In this document: piece by piece, positions 24,423 through 36,109 of the stretch
Layout: each line of letters opens with the position of its first letter
How positions within the stretch are numbered: the first letter of the stretch is position 1
Source: Trichopria drosophilae
Taxonomy: Eukaryota; Arthropoda; Insecta; Hymenoptera; Diapriidae
Assembly: GCA_030407085.1 (NCBI GenBank)
Contig: CM059586.1
Location: 99,523,501-99,587,500 of the forward strand
Length of the DNA stretch: 64,000 bases
Reading direction: 5' to 3'
The notes under the pieces: model-generated
The model's input: only the letters and a program-made list of their open reading frames with translations
The model's database searches: none
Told to the model about the DNA's origin: nothing
Position numbers and translations under genes: made by a program

Positions 24423-25510
24423 ACTCTCTTAGCCATCCAATAATTTTGCAATGCCTCCGCGATATTGGCTTTGAAGACTCAGCTATCAATTGGTTCTATT
24501 CATTTCTCACGGGTCGAACTCAATAAATTGTTGGAACCAATGGAGAATGTTCTCCACCATTACAAACCACATCTGGTGTGCCTCGGGGTACTAGTATTGG
24601 ACCTATAATTTTTATTATAGTAATAAACACTCTTTTTCGTCGATTAACTTAAGTTCGAGACACTACAGTTATCTTTGCAGATGATGTCCAGTTTTACCTC
24701 CATACTCGTATAAATGGCTTAGATGAAACGATTACCAAACTAAATGCGGATATTGAATCTCTTATTATCTGGTCACGAGAATATGAACTTACCTTGAATA
24801 TTAAGAAAACTCAAGCGATCATCTTAGGGTCTAACTACAACTGTGCCCTAGCTACAACTTTAGTTATTCAACCTCTAGCTGTCGATGGCAATTCCATCGA
24901 GTTTCTTGATAATGTCAAAGATCTGGGTGTCTATATTTCCTCGGACTTGTCTTGGAATCGCCAAATCTCTTCCATCTCATCTAAAGTGCACTTTACTCTC
25001 TATCGGCTTCGCTATCGTGGTTCCTCATTGCCCGCAAATGTAAAATTAATGCTGGTAAATACTCTCGTCATTCCACACCTAGACTACGCCTGTTTGGTTT
25101 TCTCTGATGCTTCGGCCTATGTTAATATTAAGCTACAACGCCTACTTAATAGTTCTCTCCGCTTTATTTTCAATCTACGACGCGATTGTAACCTGAGTTC
25201 ATACCTTCAATCTACAAAATGGTTATCAATTGCCACTCGTCGTAAGTATTTTCTTGGAGTTCTTACATTCCAAATACTTATGACTTCGCAGCCTCCATAC
25301 CTGCGTTCAAAATTTATTAACATCTCGTATCTCCGACGATCATCAAGAACTTCGGCCTCTGCATATTATGTCCCTCTTTGTCGAACAGATTATTTCTTGA
25401 ATTCATTTTGGATTAAAGCTATTCGCTTTTGGAATACTCTACCAAGCACTCTAAGAGACTCAAAAACAGTTGAGTCATTCAAGACTGGGCTGATCAGATT
25501 TTTAAATTAA
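24423..25510 (+). pseudogene. Non-LTR retrotransposon ORF2 fragment (reverse transcriptase, 3' half)
   Basis: Encodes the later palm and thumb of a LINE reverse transcriptase. It runs from DSLSHPIILQCLRDIGF, through PLQTTSGVPRGTSIGPIIF, to the catalytic FADD at 24673-24684 and the C-terminal ELTLNIKKTQAIILGS, FLDNVKDLGVYISSDLSW and FWNTLPSTLRDS. Two in-frame TAA codons (24524-24526, 24650-24652) disrupt the upstream part; from 24794 to 25507 the frame is open for 238 residues. The 5' half with endonuclease is absent. After the stop comes an AT-rich 3' UTR and a TATC microsatellite tail at about 25811-25830. Jockey/CR1-like by general pattern; the exact clade is uncertain. Confidence 0.85.
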
Positions 25511-25810
25511 ATCTTTTTTACGGGAACATGATCAACTATCTTTTTAAAATGCGTGTTAATATGTATTCCGTAAATTACTTTAAATGCGTTATATTATAAT
25601 ATTATATCATATTGTATTGTATTATACATATTGGCTTAGTATATGCGCCGTTATTTATCGCGTTTGAACTAAAATTTGCTCATTATGTATAAACTCACCG
25701 TTCAACAATATAATTTGTTAATTAATTTTAAGTATACATATAATGCATTTTCATTGTAAAGTCTGCTATTTTTGTCTAAGGAACTTTTGCTCCATGACAA
25801 TAATAAATAT

Positions 25811-25830
25811 TATCTATCTATCTATCTATC
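25811..25830 (+). repeat. TATC microsatellite, LINE 3' tail
   Basis: About five TATC units at the exact 3' border of the LINE fragment, as expected of elements that end in short tandem repeats rather than poly(A). Confidence 0.8.
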
Positions 25831-25989
25831 ATGTATATAAGAATACATATTAATTTTATGTACTGTTTTCTAATTTTGATTTTATCTCGTTTTTTGAAGA
25901 TTAACTCTTTATTAAAAACAACACACGTCAGAAGAAAGTAATTAAGTTCAAAAATTTTATTAATATCGTGTATCACAAACGATGTTTCG
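25831..25989. repeat. Right direct repeat flanking the LINE fragment
   Basis: Second copy of the 24251-24422 sequence (about 159 bp), starting immediately after the TATC tail. The pair behaves like a target-site duplication but is about ten times longer than usual for LINEs. Confidence 0.85.
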
Positions 25990-26572
25990 GTAAAAAAGTC
26001 TCTTGGGAGTTCTTCACAACTTGTGACGGTAAAAGTCCATATGACGGGATAGCAGGAACCGTCAAATGAGATGCTAAACGAGCTAGTTTACAACGAGCTA
26101 GTTATAAAGCGCACGGCGCGGCCGCGTCCCATCAGCTCATTCAAAACTCGTTATCTCGAGTTCTACGAAAGTCTCCATCAATATTTTTTTTTTAATTTAA
26201 AGGTGAAATCATAAGGAATCACCTCATACATATTGAAAAAAATAAAAAGGGTATAAGTTTGAAAAAAATTGGTTCAAAAATTTTTTTTGCATGTTTTTGG
26301 GGCCAAATTGAAAAATTTTTTTATTTATTTGTTTTATTTCAGAATTATATGTTTTTTGCTTTAATATCATGTTTCGTTCATAAAAATCGAATTACCCCTT
26401 CCAGAGGTACAATGGTTTGAAAAATAATTCGATTTCAAATTCATCACCCCGTTGTGCGCGTAATTTTGAAAATTTTCAAAAATCCTTTGGGCATAATTTA
26501 TCTTTCATATGGAGGTATAATTGACCCCTTGAAAATCGTGATATTTCTGACGTGGGATGACCCATAGGCTTT

Positions 26573-27150
26573 TTTAATTAAAAGGTTCTTCTTTGTCTCA
26601 TATTTAAGAAAACTTATTAACCAATCACATTGAAAAATATTTATTTGCAAATTTGCAAAACGATTTCGAAATGCGCAGAGAAATATTACAAATTTGAAAA
26701 GTATAAAATATTACAAAATAAAATACTTTCCAATTATTTTTGAAAAATTAAGAAACCATTTTTTACATTTTTAGTTATATGAAAACTATTATTTTGAAAA
26801 ATGTATAGGGGAGAGGCACCATATATGACCCACCTTTCTTTCTTGGAGCATAAGTTTTGATCGGATTTTTTTATACTACATTTTACACTAAACTATTTTT
26901 TTTATACTACAGGCATTGATAGGAAGCTAAGAATAGTATCGCAACTGATTATGAATAAATGTAGTCTATCTGAGCAACAGTCAAAAGGATTACGAAAAAT
27001 TCAAAAAAAAAATGTTGACTTTTGGCCCAAACAAATTTTTTTATTATCCACTTCCAGATTTCAAAAATTAATGGGAAAACTAATGCAGCAAACACCTAAT
27101 AACTTGCAAAAATATCAAAATTTATTAATATCTATAGCGACTAATGCTCT
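26573..27150. other. AT-rich stretch without a clear gene
   Basis: A lysine/glutamine-rich 69-codon frame (26951-27160) ends just before the copia homology and is not recognisable as part of it. Confidence 0.35.
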
Positions 27151-27153
27151 TAC

Positions 27154-27471
27154 AAAATAAATGCCATGAGTGAAGCGTGCCAAAATACAGTGTCACTGGT
27201 AAATTCTCTAAACCGAATTCTAAAGGAAAACTTTGTTCCTGTAACTTTGTGGTGTGATAATAAAGCTGCAGGCGTAGCAACTCAAACATCAGGTAGTAAT
27301 AAACTGTGGCATATGTCAGAAATTAAAGAATATTATGTGAAGGAATGTGTAAAAATTGGTTTCATAAAAGTGATGTGGATACCGTCAAAACAACAATTAG
27401 CAGACATATTTACTAAATCTCTGCCTTTCGAATTACACGAGGAACTAACGAATGATATTTTGAACTATTAA
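27154..27471 (+). pseudogene. Ty1/copia RNase H, C-terminal fragment
   Basis: Copia-type polyproteins end in an RNase H whose last part reads ..A.SEA...., DN.AA......, WHMSEIKEYYV and ..W.PSKQQLADIFTKSLP. All are visible here: INAMSEACQNTVSLVN, LWCDNKAAGVATQTSGSNK, LWHMSEIKEYYVKECV and VMWIPSKQQLADIFTKSLPF. The 106-codon frame is intact to a normal C-terminal stop, but the rest of the polyprotein (gag, protease, integrase, RT) is missing upstream. It is a 5'-truncated remnant. Confidence 0.85.
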
Positions 27472-27534
27472 ACAGACGCGTACCTTTCTTTATATCAGTG
27501 TCTAAAATTTGATTTGTTTTCAGAGATCAATCAT

Positions 27535-27834
27535 TGTGAGTGAGGCGCGAGACGGCGAATCCAGATCGGGAGGGAATGTCAGATTAATACGATCTGGCAT
27601 TCGGTTAGGAGGTTCTCTTCCTTACCGACAGCGCATCTCTTGCTCTCACTAGCGCTCCGAGTGGTGGCTCTATTCAGTTTGCAACAGGTAGTGCGCGTCG
27701 CATAATCATAAAAATCCGAAGATTAATAGAAAAGCCGCTACCGTTTATCTTAAGAAATTTCTGTTTTATTTTTCGAATAAAGATTAAAGACTTCAAAAAT
27801 ACATATGGGTTTTTATTCGTTTATTTATACAACA
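27535..27834 (+). repeat. Candidate copia 3' LTR
   Basis: About 300 bp of GC-richer sequence begin TGTGAGTGAGG shortly after the RNase H stop and end CAACA. AATAAA lies at 27776-27781, where an LTR polyadenylation signal would be. No second LTR remains for comparison, so borders are inferred from TG...CA alone. Confidence 0.4.
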
Positions 27835-28264
27835 AAATAGTAAAAATAGATGATTACACCAATGTAACGTTACAAAAATTATTCAATTTTAAATTGGATT
27901 TAAAAAGCCAGTGTTTGCACTATTTAGTTTGTAACAAACTTTTCAAATTTTTGTCGGTTTAGATTTAAGAATTACAAATTGAGATTTAAGAATTTATTTA
28001 CAGACAATTCTTTCATAAAAATTCAATTTACAATCGACTTTAAGATTGATAAAAGATTAATATTTTATGATATTTAATTAATTTCTTTTGTATGTAATAT
28101 TCAATTCAAAATATTACAAATTCATTTCGCGAGTTCGCGAAATAAGTAGGTATCTTGCCGTTAAAAACACCCGTGATGGTGAAATACGACTTTCAAGCAC
28201 CCGAGAAAATAATTAATGTTTTAAAACGAACATCAACGATTAAAAACATTCCGAACTTTCAATT
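27835..28264. other. AT-rich stretch without a gene
   Basis: Short AT-rich repeats such as GATTTAAGAATT; nothing coding recognised. Confidence 0.4.
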
Positions 28265-29536
28265 AAAACTAGTGTTGGCGTGGTGCCTCGCTCGCTTCGC
28301 TCGCTCAGAAACTTCGACCCAGTCGAGAGTCGGCTATTCCTTAATACTCGTTTGTTTACTAACAGCTTTCAATTATATTATAATAGTACATTACGTATAC
28401 CAATAGTACGTATACCATTTTTTTTAACGTGTGAGCTAAGTGCTTACTTAGCACATTGTTTTCCGTGGAATTTAGAGAATGTTCTACTTTGCACACGGAA
28501 AACAGTGTGCTAAGTGGACACTTAGCGCACGGAGTTAAAAAAAATTATATTGATATTTGGTCCAATCATATTTAGGTCCAAGTGGCCTCGATAGATATGT
28601 TACAACAATATAGTGTTTCTTATAATGTATGAAAATTGAAAATGAGCATTTTCAAAACTTCGACCCCGACAACAGGCCAGCCGAAGTATTAATAAATAAA
28701 AGTTGCCAAATACTTACTTCATGCACTTGTATTGTAATAGACTATTCGATGCATATTACATGTTTACTGTGTTTTACTAATTACTGTCTTGATATATATA
28801 TACATACATATAATTCGTCAAAGATATCTTGAAAGTGCCGAAAAGATCTCTGACGGATATCTTTTAGATACTATAAGACATCTTTAAGATATATCGAAAT
28901 AGTTATTTTCGTATCAAGGGCGCAAAAGAACTTATGCGCCCATAGGTGATCATCGCGCCCGAGGGGATGGCGAAGACTACCCCTGGGGATAGGGGGTCGA
29001 AACGTCGAAATTTGATGGAAAACTATAGGGTAATTTTTTTGCCGAGGTGACCAAATTGAATACTTTTTTCAGACAATAGTCATATGCATTTTAAGCCAGT
29101 TTTTATGGCATTATCGTTGACTTTAGGAAGAAAATGCATACAACCTTTTTTATAGAGAATTTCGTGCTCTATCTTTTTTGTTTGAAACATTTTTTAATAA
29201 AATTTGTATTTTTCAAAATAAATGCAAAAAACTACGAAGAAACTTAATTGGAGCTATTTTTTTTTGTAATGGATGGATGGATCTGCGCCAAAGTCTAACA
29301 GATCTAAGTTATACCAAGACGCGTATTTAAAAAAATTATTTATGTCAATACGCTTATCCGTTCGCGAGTTATCGCGAGACAAATAAACTGGACGTACGTA
29401 CGTACAAGATCACGGACACAAATTTTTTTATTTTTGATTTGGGCTCCTTAGGGTCTGAAACATAGACAGTTGATGAAAAACTATAGGGTAATTTTTATGT
29501 CCGAAGTGACCAAATTCAATACTTCGTCCAGACTTA
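28265..29536 (+). repeat. Repeat A, copy 1 (unclassified interspersed element)
   Basis: Starts AAACTAGTGTTGGCGTGG, then GCTCGCTTCGCTCGCTCAG. Mid-section landmarks are AAGATATCTTGAAAGTG and GCGCCCATAGGTGATC. It ends near ACTTCGTCCAGAC. A module containing TTTGATGAAAAACTATAGGG and CCGA.GTGACCAAATT occurs twice inside, at about 29010-29060 and 29470-29525. Four other copies are in the window. No coding capacity or terminal inverted repeat is visible. Compared with copies 2 and 5, this one has a hairpin insertion at 28378-28543. Confidence 0.8.
28378..28543. mobile_element. Small hairpin element inserted in repeat A
   Basis: TTAACGTGTGAGCTAAGTG and CACTTAGCGCACGGAGTTAA are inverted ends around an inner hairpin (TTTTCCGTG with CACGGAAAA). 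The insertion is absent from repeat A copies 2 and 5, which gives its borders. A related copy is at 60184-60347. Confidence 0.7.
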
Positions 29537-30087
29537 CAAGTAACACTAGGGAAGTGATAATCACCGATTTTTTTCAAATTGCGTATACAAGTACTTCTTT
29601 CAAAAGTATTTAACACGCGTTTTTTTGTTTTTCCCCAAACACCATTTTTGGGTTAGAAATCACCCTTGAATGTTTGTAGAAATAGGGTTGAATAATAGTA
29701 TGTTAAAAAGTATTTGCAGCATGTCTGTCGATATTGGGATATTGACGTTTCGACGTCGCTGATGAAGAATTTGAAAATTCAAAATGGCGGTCGAATTTTT
29801 ATTAATTTTTATGAATGTAATGAAAATTGGGATCTTTATGTTTTTGCGATCGCTGATGACGATTCTAAAGTCAGGTTTTAAAAATTCAAAATGGCGGACG
29901 AATTTTACTATTTTTCAGGAATTTTGTGAAACATGGTTGGCTAGAGATTTTTGGCATTACCGATTATCAACATGATGTTAGAGTTTGTGAAATTGTAGAT
30001 TAAGAATAGCCGTTGCAACACGGTCAATTTTCATAAAAATTAAATTGGTTCCGCCATTTTGAATTTTCAAAACCTGACGTTAGAATC
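29537..30087. other. Repeat-module stretch without a gene
   Basis: Contains three occurrences of the TTCAAAATGGCGG module or its complement, near 29777, 29887 and 30052. The open frames here are built from these modules. Confidence 0.45.
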
Positions 30088-32104
30088 GTCTTTGTTGAAC
30101 TTGAGTTTTGGAAGTTTCGTTATTATGACTTTTATTTTAACGGTTCGTTTCTATTAATTCATTTGTAATAAAAACTACATGCAAGAGAAAACTAGATGCC
30201 TTCGACCCGGGTGCCTACAATTTTGCCTAAATTCGTTTTGCAGTTCCCTGACGAAAGGCTGATGCTTCCGGGAATATTCCCATTTTAACACTGCCAGGAA
30301 AGAAGGCGGCAGAGGGTAGTTCTAGCATCGTTAGGTTCGAGTAGTTTCCATACATATATTGTAACAATATCTTGTTCCTTCAATAGGGTGAATATGCCAA
30401 TGAATGGACGGTTAAGCATTTTTCACACTTTGATCGATTGTAACTTTTGAATTCTTTTATGAAAAGGACCTTGCACAAACCTTACGGAAATTGGCTTGCG
30501 GTGGATACTCTATTTAAACTATGGGAAAATGTTGTTCATACCCAGCTGATCAAAAGTTCTCATAACCATAACTTCCTTTAAAGCAGGATTTTGGCTCCAT
30601 GGGCTCTTAAAGATCGGTCATTTGCGATGAAACGAATCATTTCTTAGAGCATACAAATTAGACATATTTCCTCACCAGCGATTAAAATAGTTTTGAAAAA
30701 TGGTACTCGGAGGTGTTCGGGGTCTCTGATTACGAATCTGAGCTCAACACGTGAAAATTCAAAATGGCGGAACCGACACGAGGGGGCCAAAAATAAGAAA
30801 AATGATTTATTTAATGAAAAAGTTTCACCAATCCTTTTCGGGAACCTTTTCGGGACTAAGAGAGTACAGGCTCTTTCGTCTCAGATAGAATACGCAACAC
30901 CAAGGAAACATCAAATATCCGTCCACAAGGCTCATCAACGTTATTTATGATGCAGCGAACAGATCTGTTCATCAATGAAATCTATCTCGCTTTCTGATTA
31001 TGCGAGCGTTTAAACTTTCGACCATCGCCAGATAAAGTCTCATCTTAGTCAATCAAAAGGCCCTTTTCAGGGCTACATTGATGTGCAAAATCCGATCGAG
31101 CAACCTCCACGTGGTGCACATTGGATGACGCTAATGCCAACAGTAAAAATAGGTGGTTACTAAATATAAAATCTCCTCACGCGCTATCAAGTGATTGTCT
31201 GTAATGCACAATTAGACCTTCAGTTCTTTAGTCACATGTAAACCAACGATTTTTACAAATGTTAGATTTATTTTACAAATGACCACCTTACGACCGATGT
31301 AAGCTCGCGAATATGATAATTCTAGTTAAGTCGGGAAAAAATAGCATATTCTACGTGGGATGAAAGTCAACCTTTTTCATTAAATAACTAATTTTTCTGA
31401 TTTTTGGCCCCCGTGTCGGATCCGCCATTTTGAATTTTCACATGTTGAGCTCAGATTCGTAATCAGAGACCCCGAACACCTCCGAGTACCATTTTTCAAT
31501 ACTATTTTAATCGCTGGTGAGGAAATATGTCTAATTTGTATGCTGTAAGAAATGATTCGTTTCATCGCAAATTACCGATCTTTAAGAGCCCATGGAGCCA
31601 AAATCCTGCTTTAACGGAAGTTATGGCCATGAGAACTTTTGATCAGCTTGGTATGAACAACATTTTCCCACAGTTTAAATAGAGAATCCACCGAAAGCCA
31701 ATTTCCCTAAGGTTTGTGCGGGGTCCTTTTCATAAAAGAATTCAAAAGTTACAATCGATCAAAGTGTGAAAAATGCTTAACCGTCCATTCATTGGCATAT
31801 TCACCCTATTTAAGGAACAAGATATTGTTACAATATATGTATGAAACTACTCGAACCTAACGATGCTAGAACTACCCTCTGCCGCCTTCTTTCCTGGCAG
31901 TGTTAAAATGGGAATATTCCCGGAAGCATCAGCCTTTCGTCAGGGAACTGCAAAACGAATTTAAGCAAAATTGTAGGCACCCGGGTCGAAGGCATCTAGT
32001 TTTCTCTTGCATGTAGTTTTTATTACAAATGAATTAATAGAAACGAACCATTAAAATATAAGTCATAATGACGAAACTTCCAAAACTCAAGTTCAACAAA
32101 GACC
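30088..32104. repeat. 2-kb palindrome with arms of about 735 bp
   Basis: Left arm 30088-30822 and right arm 31372-32104 are reverse complements with only scattered differences. The outermost GTCTTTGTTGAAC pairs with GTTCAACAAAGAC. Inner landmarks include CTAGATGCCTTCGACCCGGG and GGTCTCTGATTACGAATCTG. The 549-bp spacer is single-copy here and encodes nothing recognisable. The mirrored 60-85-codon ORFs in both arms (30693-30950 on +, 31380-31565 on -) arise from the same repeat. No transposase and no clear target duplication were found. Confidence 0.85.
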
Positions 32105-32960
32105 GGCTGCGTTTTTATCTATCTTGCTTCAGGTCAAATTCTCGTCTACAGCCAATGGGAATCGGGTTGACTAATCTAAATGTCGTTATTGCCCCACCTT
32201 TCCACGTCTCTTAATCGTCTTTAACTTTATGACGTTAAAGCAGCTACGTACCTGAAGGTTAGTTTTTAAAAACAGATTAGTTATGGGTGATGTCTGAATA
32301 TTTTGTTTATTAATCTTTACTGCTTTTCCGGGACACATTCTAATAACCAGATTGTTTAAATTTAAACCATATTCGATGAGGCAGGTTTAATGCAATTATG
32401 GAATAAAAGTATATATTATATATTATATTAATAATAGTAATTGAAATAAATTACTAGAGTATTAGGTAAAGGCCTGCACGTTGTCGATTCGACTATTTAA
32501 ATTAATTCTGCCAATTGCTAATGTTGTATTAGTACTATTTGTTGCTATAGTAAAAGCGACAATCATTTGTCAACTGTACATATTCAATTAGTAATTTTTA
32601 GTTAACGGTGGATCATTTTAAAATGGAAAACTTTCAGATTGAATTCAAATCAGAATTTTATATATTAACTATTTAGCATTTGTTTATTCCCATTTCAAGT
32701 CGAGATGACAACGCGAAATAATAATTAAAAATCTAATCTTCTTGATAATTCTAATATTAAACAAAAAAAGAAATGAAAATATGTACAAATGTAATAAAAT
32801 TTTAATATTTATTTCAAAACATTTTTTATTAATTTAAACTTTTATTATTTATAATTTTTTGTTAGTTTGCATGGATCAATAGGTCATTAACAATCATAAA
32901 GTGCAGTAATTAAAAATAGTTGAAAGAACTAGTTAAGAAGTTAGTGACGTTAAATTTACA
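32105..32960. other. AT-rich stretch without a gene
   Basis: No exon, RNA gene or repeat terminus recognised. Confidence 0.4.
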
Positions 32961-33164
32961 AATTTGTGCTGGATGGAACTTGTTACTGACAACATCTGTC
33001 GGTTTTGCCTCGAGGAAGAAGAGACCTCCGAATATGTCATAGGCGAATGCCCAGACATGTTTAGTCTCAAACGAAGTATCTTTGATGAAGAGGCTCTTTC
33101 ACCAGAAGAGTTGAAGGATTATTATTCAAAAACTTTGAATAGTTTTTGTAAATCTAATATGTAA
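32949..33164 (+). pseudogene. Non-LTR retrotransposon ORF2 C-terminus fragment
   Basis: The frame contains CRFCLEEEETSEYVIGECPD, matching the cysteine-rich CxxC...E.EET..H....CP motif at the C-terminus of many insect non-LTR reverse transcriptases (R1/RTE-like), followed by an acidic tail and a stop. Only about 66 codons remain. The His of the motif is replaced by Tyr. The AT-rich sequence after the stop may be the 3' UTR. Confidence 0.65.
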
Positions 33165-34460
33165 ATTGAATATATATTATAATGTCATAAAGAAAAAGAA
33201 AAGATGTCATTATCGTAATCCTTTTCATTTGCATAATAATTCTGAACAACATTTCCAACGTACAACAATGATGAAAAATGTTTCTCAGAGCAATCTAAAA
33301 ATCATATTGTATTAATGCTTTAATGAAGTAGTATCTGCTTTTTCCACCATGATGCATCGATGTTTGCTTAACCAAGTCGACAACAATATTTATTTTGAAA
33401 AGAAACAATTTTAAAAAAATAATGCAACTTTTTAAATCAGCCTTATGTGAAAAATCTTACTTTTTCAAGTATGAGGGATAATTATTATCATTATAGGTTA
33501 CCGAGAGAACATTTTTTCTTTCAATTTTATATATTTTTGAAATATTTTATTGTTTTATAATTTTTATTAATTATTTTTTCAAATTTTTTTTGCGGTTAAA
33601 TATAATTGCTGGGATGAAATGTTACCTTCACGATAGCGGTTTGGGATATTTTTCCTCTTTGATTATGTTTATGCCATACTTGTTTATCAAATACTCAGTG
33701 AAATAATGTTAATTAATCTTAATTTGATGTAAATTGAATATGGATTCTGAAGTACAATACGAGAATGGTCCATTATAACTAAAAAATCCTTGCGCGTACG
33801 AATATTTGACACAAAAAAGGTTTATTATTATTTTTCATAAATAAATAACAATACCCAATTGAAAGAAATAATTATGTTTACTTTAAAACTAACTACTGTG
33901 TACTATATTTTGCATTCAACGTCAAATTTTCATTCGAAAAATAGATATTGTTTTAATTTTTGTTTTCAGATCTACTCAGAAAATAAGTCGATACGTGTTT
34001 TTCCTTTAACTCAAAAACAGCAAAGATATGATTTTTTAAATTTAAACACTCACAAGCGTAACACTCTTTTCAAACGAGTTTTACTGAGTATTAACGAACT
34101 GTACGAAAAAAAACTTAAAATACAAAAAGGTTATATTTTTGTCTGGTCTTGTCAAATGTGAAATTGAAAATTGTCTTAGAGCCATAATACTTATAAAAAA
34201 TGGAAATTAATATGTACTTTTTCGAATTTCTTTTTGTATATTCTGCAACAATTAAAGAATATTCTATAAAAATTTCAAACGGAATTAGTACTGGATGTCA
34301 AAATAGCAGCGTTTTACTGTTAGCGGGCAAGGCAGGAAACACACTAGCATGCAAGGGCATAAGTCATAGTCCCGACGCGTTCATGGAATTCTCTTAGCAA
34401 AAGACAATTTTGTGTTTAGTAATTATTAATTTAATTATCATGTAAAAGAACTTTACACAT
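33165..34460. other. AT-rich stretch without a gene
   Basis: Open frames at 33859-34161 and 34200-34397 are AT-composition artefacts without recognised motifs. Confidence 0.4.
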
Positions 34461-34689
34461 ATACACATGTGCCGAAATATTGTTCTTGTTACAGCATGAG
34501 GAAAGTGCTATTTTTCACACTTTCGACATTTTTCTTTCCCATTTTACCCACACTTGTAACAAAAAATACAGTTGGGCACATGTGCAAAAACGCCTTCGGC
34601 TTGTGCCACAACCCTCACGTTCGTTCGAAAATAAATTTTCCGAAAATAAATTGTATCGAAAACTACTGTTTCGTAATTGCGTGCGTAAA

Positions 34690-35065
34690 CTTCGTTTGTA
34701 AAGTACTTTTGATGCCTATCTTTTGTGCATAAAGTAACTTTTACGCACTCCCGACGACGATATTCATAAAGTGATCGGTCATACGTAAAGTTTACTTTAG
34801 GCACTCAACCCGGCATCAAAACTTTCCATACTCTCATTACGCACGCAATTACAAAAAATAGGATACCTGATATGGGTGTAAAGTATATGCTTTCGTACAC
34901 ACCCGCGGGAACTTTACACAAGACTCGGTGCCTCGGCAGTGCAGTTCCCGCCCTTGTATAACAGTATACTTTACACCCTTGTTAGGTAATGCACTACTAC
35001 GTACGGCTTTTCCGTGTGTAAAGTATAATCGAGTGCGTAAAGTTTACTTTACTAAAGTTTTTTTA
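34690..35065. repeat. Cluster of GTGTAAAGTATA motifs with a hairpin
   Basis: A 14-bp perfect inverted repeat, GGGTGTAAAGTATA (34874-34887) and TATACTTTACACCC (34965-34978), encloses a second pair CGGGAACT/AGTTCCCG. The same TAAAGT(A/T)TACTTTA-like core recurs near 34700, 34730, 34785, 34910, 35018 and 35037. It may be a degraded mobile hairpin or a motif array. GC content is higher than in the flanks. Confidence 0.5.
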
Positions 35066-36000
35066 ATATTCCGGCCTTTTCTGCCCTCTGAGGCTAACTT
35101 ATTTTTCTCTAACGGATATCTTTTAGATATATAGACTCTCCGGTAGTTTTAAGCGTGCCTACAAACGCCCTTTAAGTGTGCTACTCGAAAATGTTATGTA
35201 TTTGAACGAGTTACGCACTGATTTGATAATTTTTAGAGACCTCCTACAAAGTTAGTTTAAGAGGCACACGTATGTCGTGCAATTTATTTTTTGGGGCTTT
35301 TAGTGTAGAATTATTCTATGAAACTGAGAATTCAAGAAATGAAAAGTTATTTCCTCCATATTGAAAAAAGTAATAAATTCCCGAATTTGGAATAATCGTT
35401 GGACGCTTACATTTTGAGCTGCAGAATTTTTTAAAAGATAAGCACACTCTTGGCATGTTGTTTATTGAAACGTCAAGATTATACAGAGATTATCTGAAAT
35501 TTTCAGAGTGATTGGATAAGAGCTACTTTTTTTTTTAAAAGTATATTATAAATATTATAAAGTTATCTACTTATTTATTAAACTACCCAGCTTCCTTATT
35601 AATCGTTGACTATAAAAGTAAAGTAGAGAGAAAATGACAGAAACGGAGCGTAATTTCTGGTAGTGATAAAAATAAGGTTCTTCTCGAATTTCACGATTGA
35701 TTGTTATGTATAGATTAGTTTCTAAGGTTTTATTGTGAATTCAGGCGCTATATTCGCAATAAAAGGGGGATAGTTGTGATTACTTTTATACTATACGTTT
35801 ATAGTAAGAAAAGAAACGCGAAAAATAAAAGTTAAATGTTATCAATTATATTAGAGAAAACTACGTTATCGACTACGAGTATGCTACGGACATTTGTATG
35901 TGTTTAAAAACAACATTTTGTATTTGTGTGTGAGGTCAACCCTTGTATCGTAAATTTATTTACATGTAATTGCATTGCGTCCCATCGGTGTCGAAGAGAA
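35066..36000. other. Stretch without a gene
   Basis: Begins with a short repeat-A-like piece (GGATATCTTTTAGATATATAG near 35115). Otherwise nothing recognised. A CT microsatellite follows at about 36008-36022. Confidence 0.4.
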
Positions 36001-36109
36001 ACACTGACTCTCTCTCTCTCTCGCCTGCAGGAACTCGAAGGGACAAGTTGATTGTGAAGGTACTTGTTCCAAAGCCTCGAAGCAGCATTGATGGTTCATG
36101 AAATCATCA

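Larger units (their letters stand above)
22951..26563. mobile_element. Long-TIR element carrying nested insertions
   Basis: The left arm (22951-23381) is the reverse complement of the right arm (about 26159-26563): GGGTCATTCCACGTCAGAAA against TTTCTGACGTGGGATGACCC. Match continues through AAGATAAATTATGC, GGGGTAATTCGATTTTTATG and AGGTGATTCCTTATGATTTC to GATGGAGACTTTCG. Between the arms lie a TTAA element and a LINE fragment; no transposase for the host element is present. The arms look highly similar by eye, which points to recent origin or conversion. The superfamily is unknown. Confidence 0.75.

Noticed and set aside
26951..27160. Upstream extension of the copia protein
   Set aside because: The residues do not fit the copia RT/RNase H connection, and the frame ends before the homology starts.
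34469..34804. Cysteine-containing ORFs on both strands
   Set aside because: They overlap the repeated TAAAGT motif region; mutual overlap on opposite strands and no homology.
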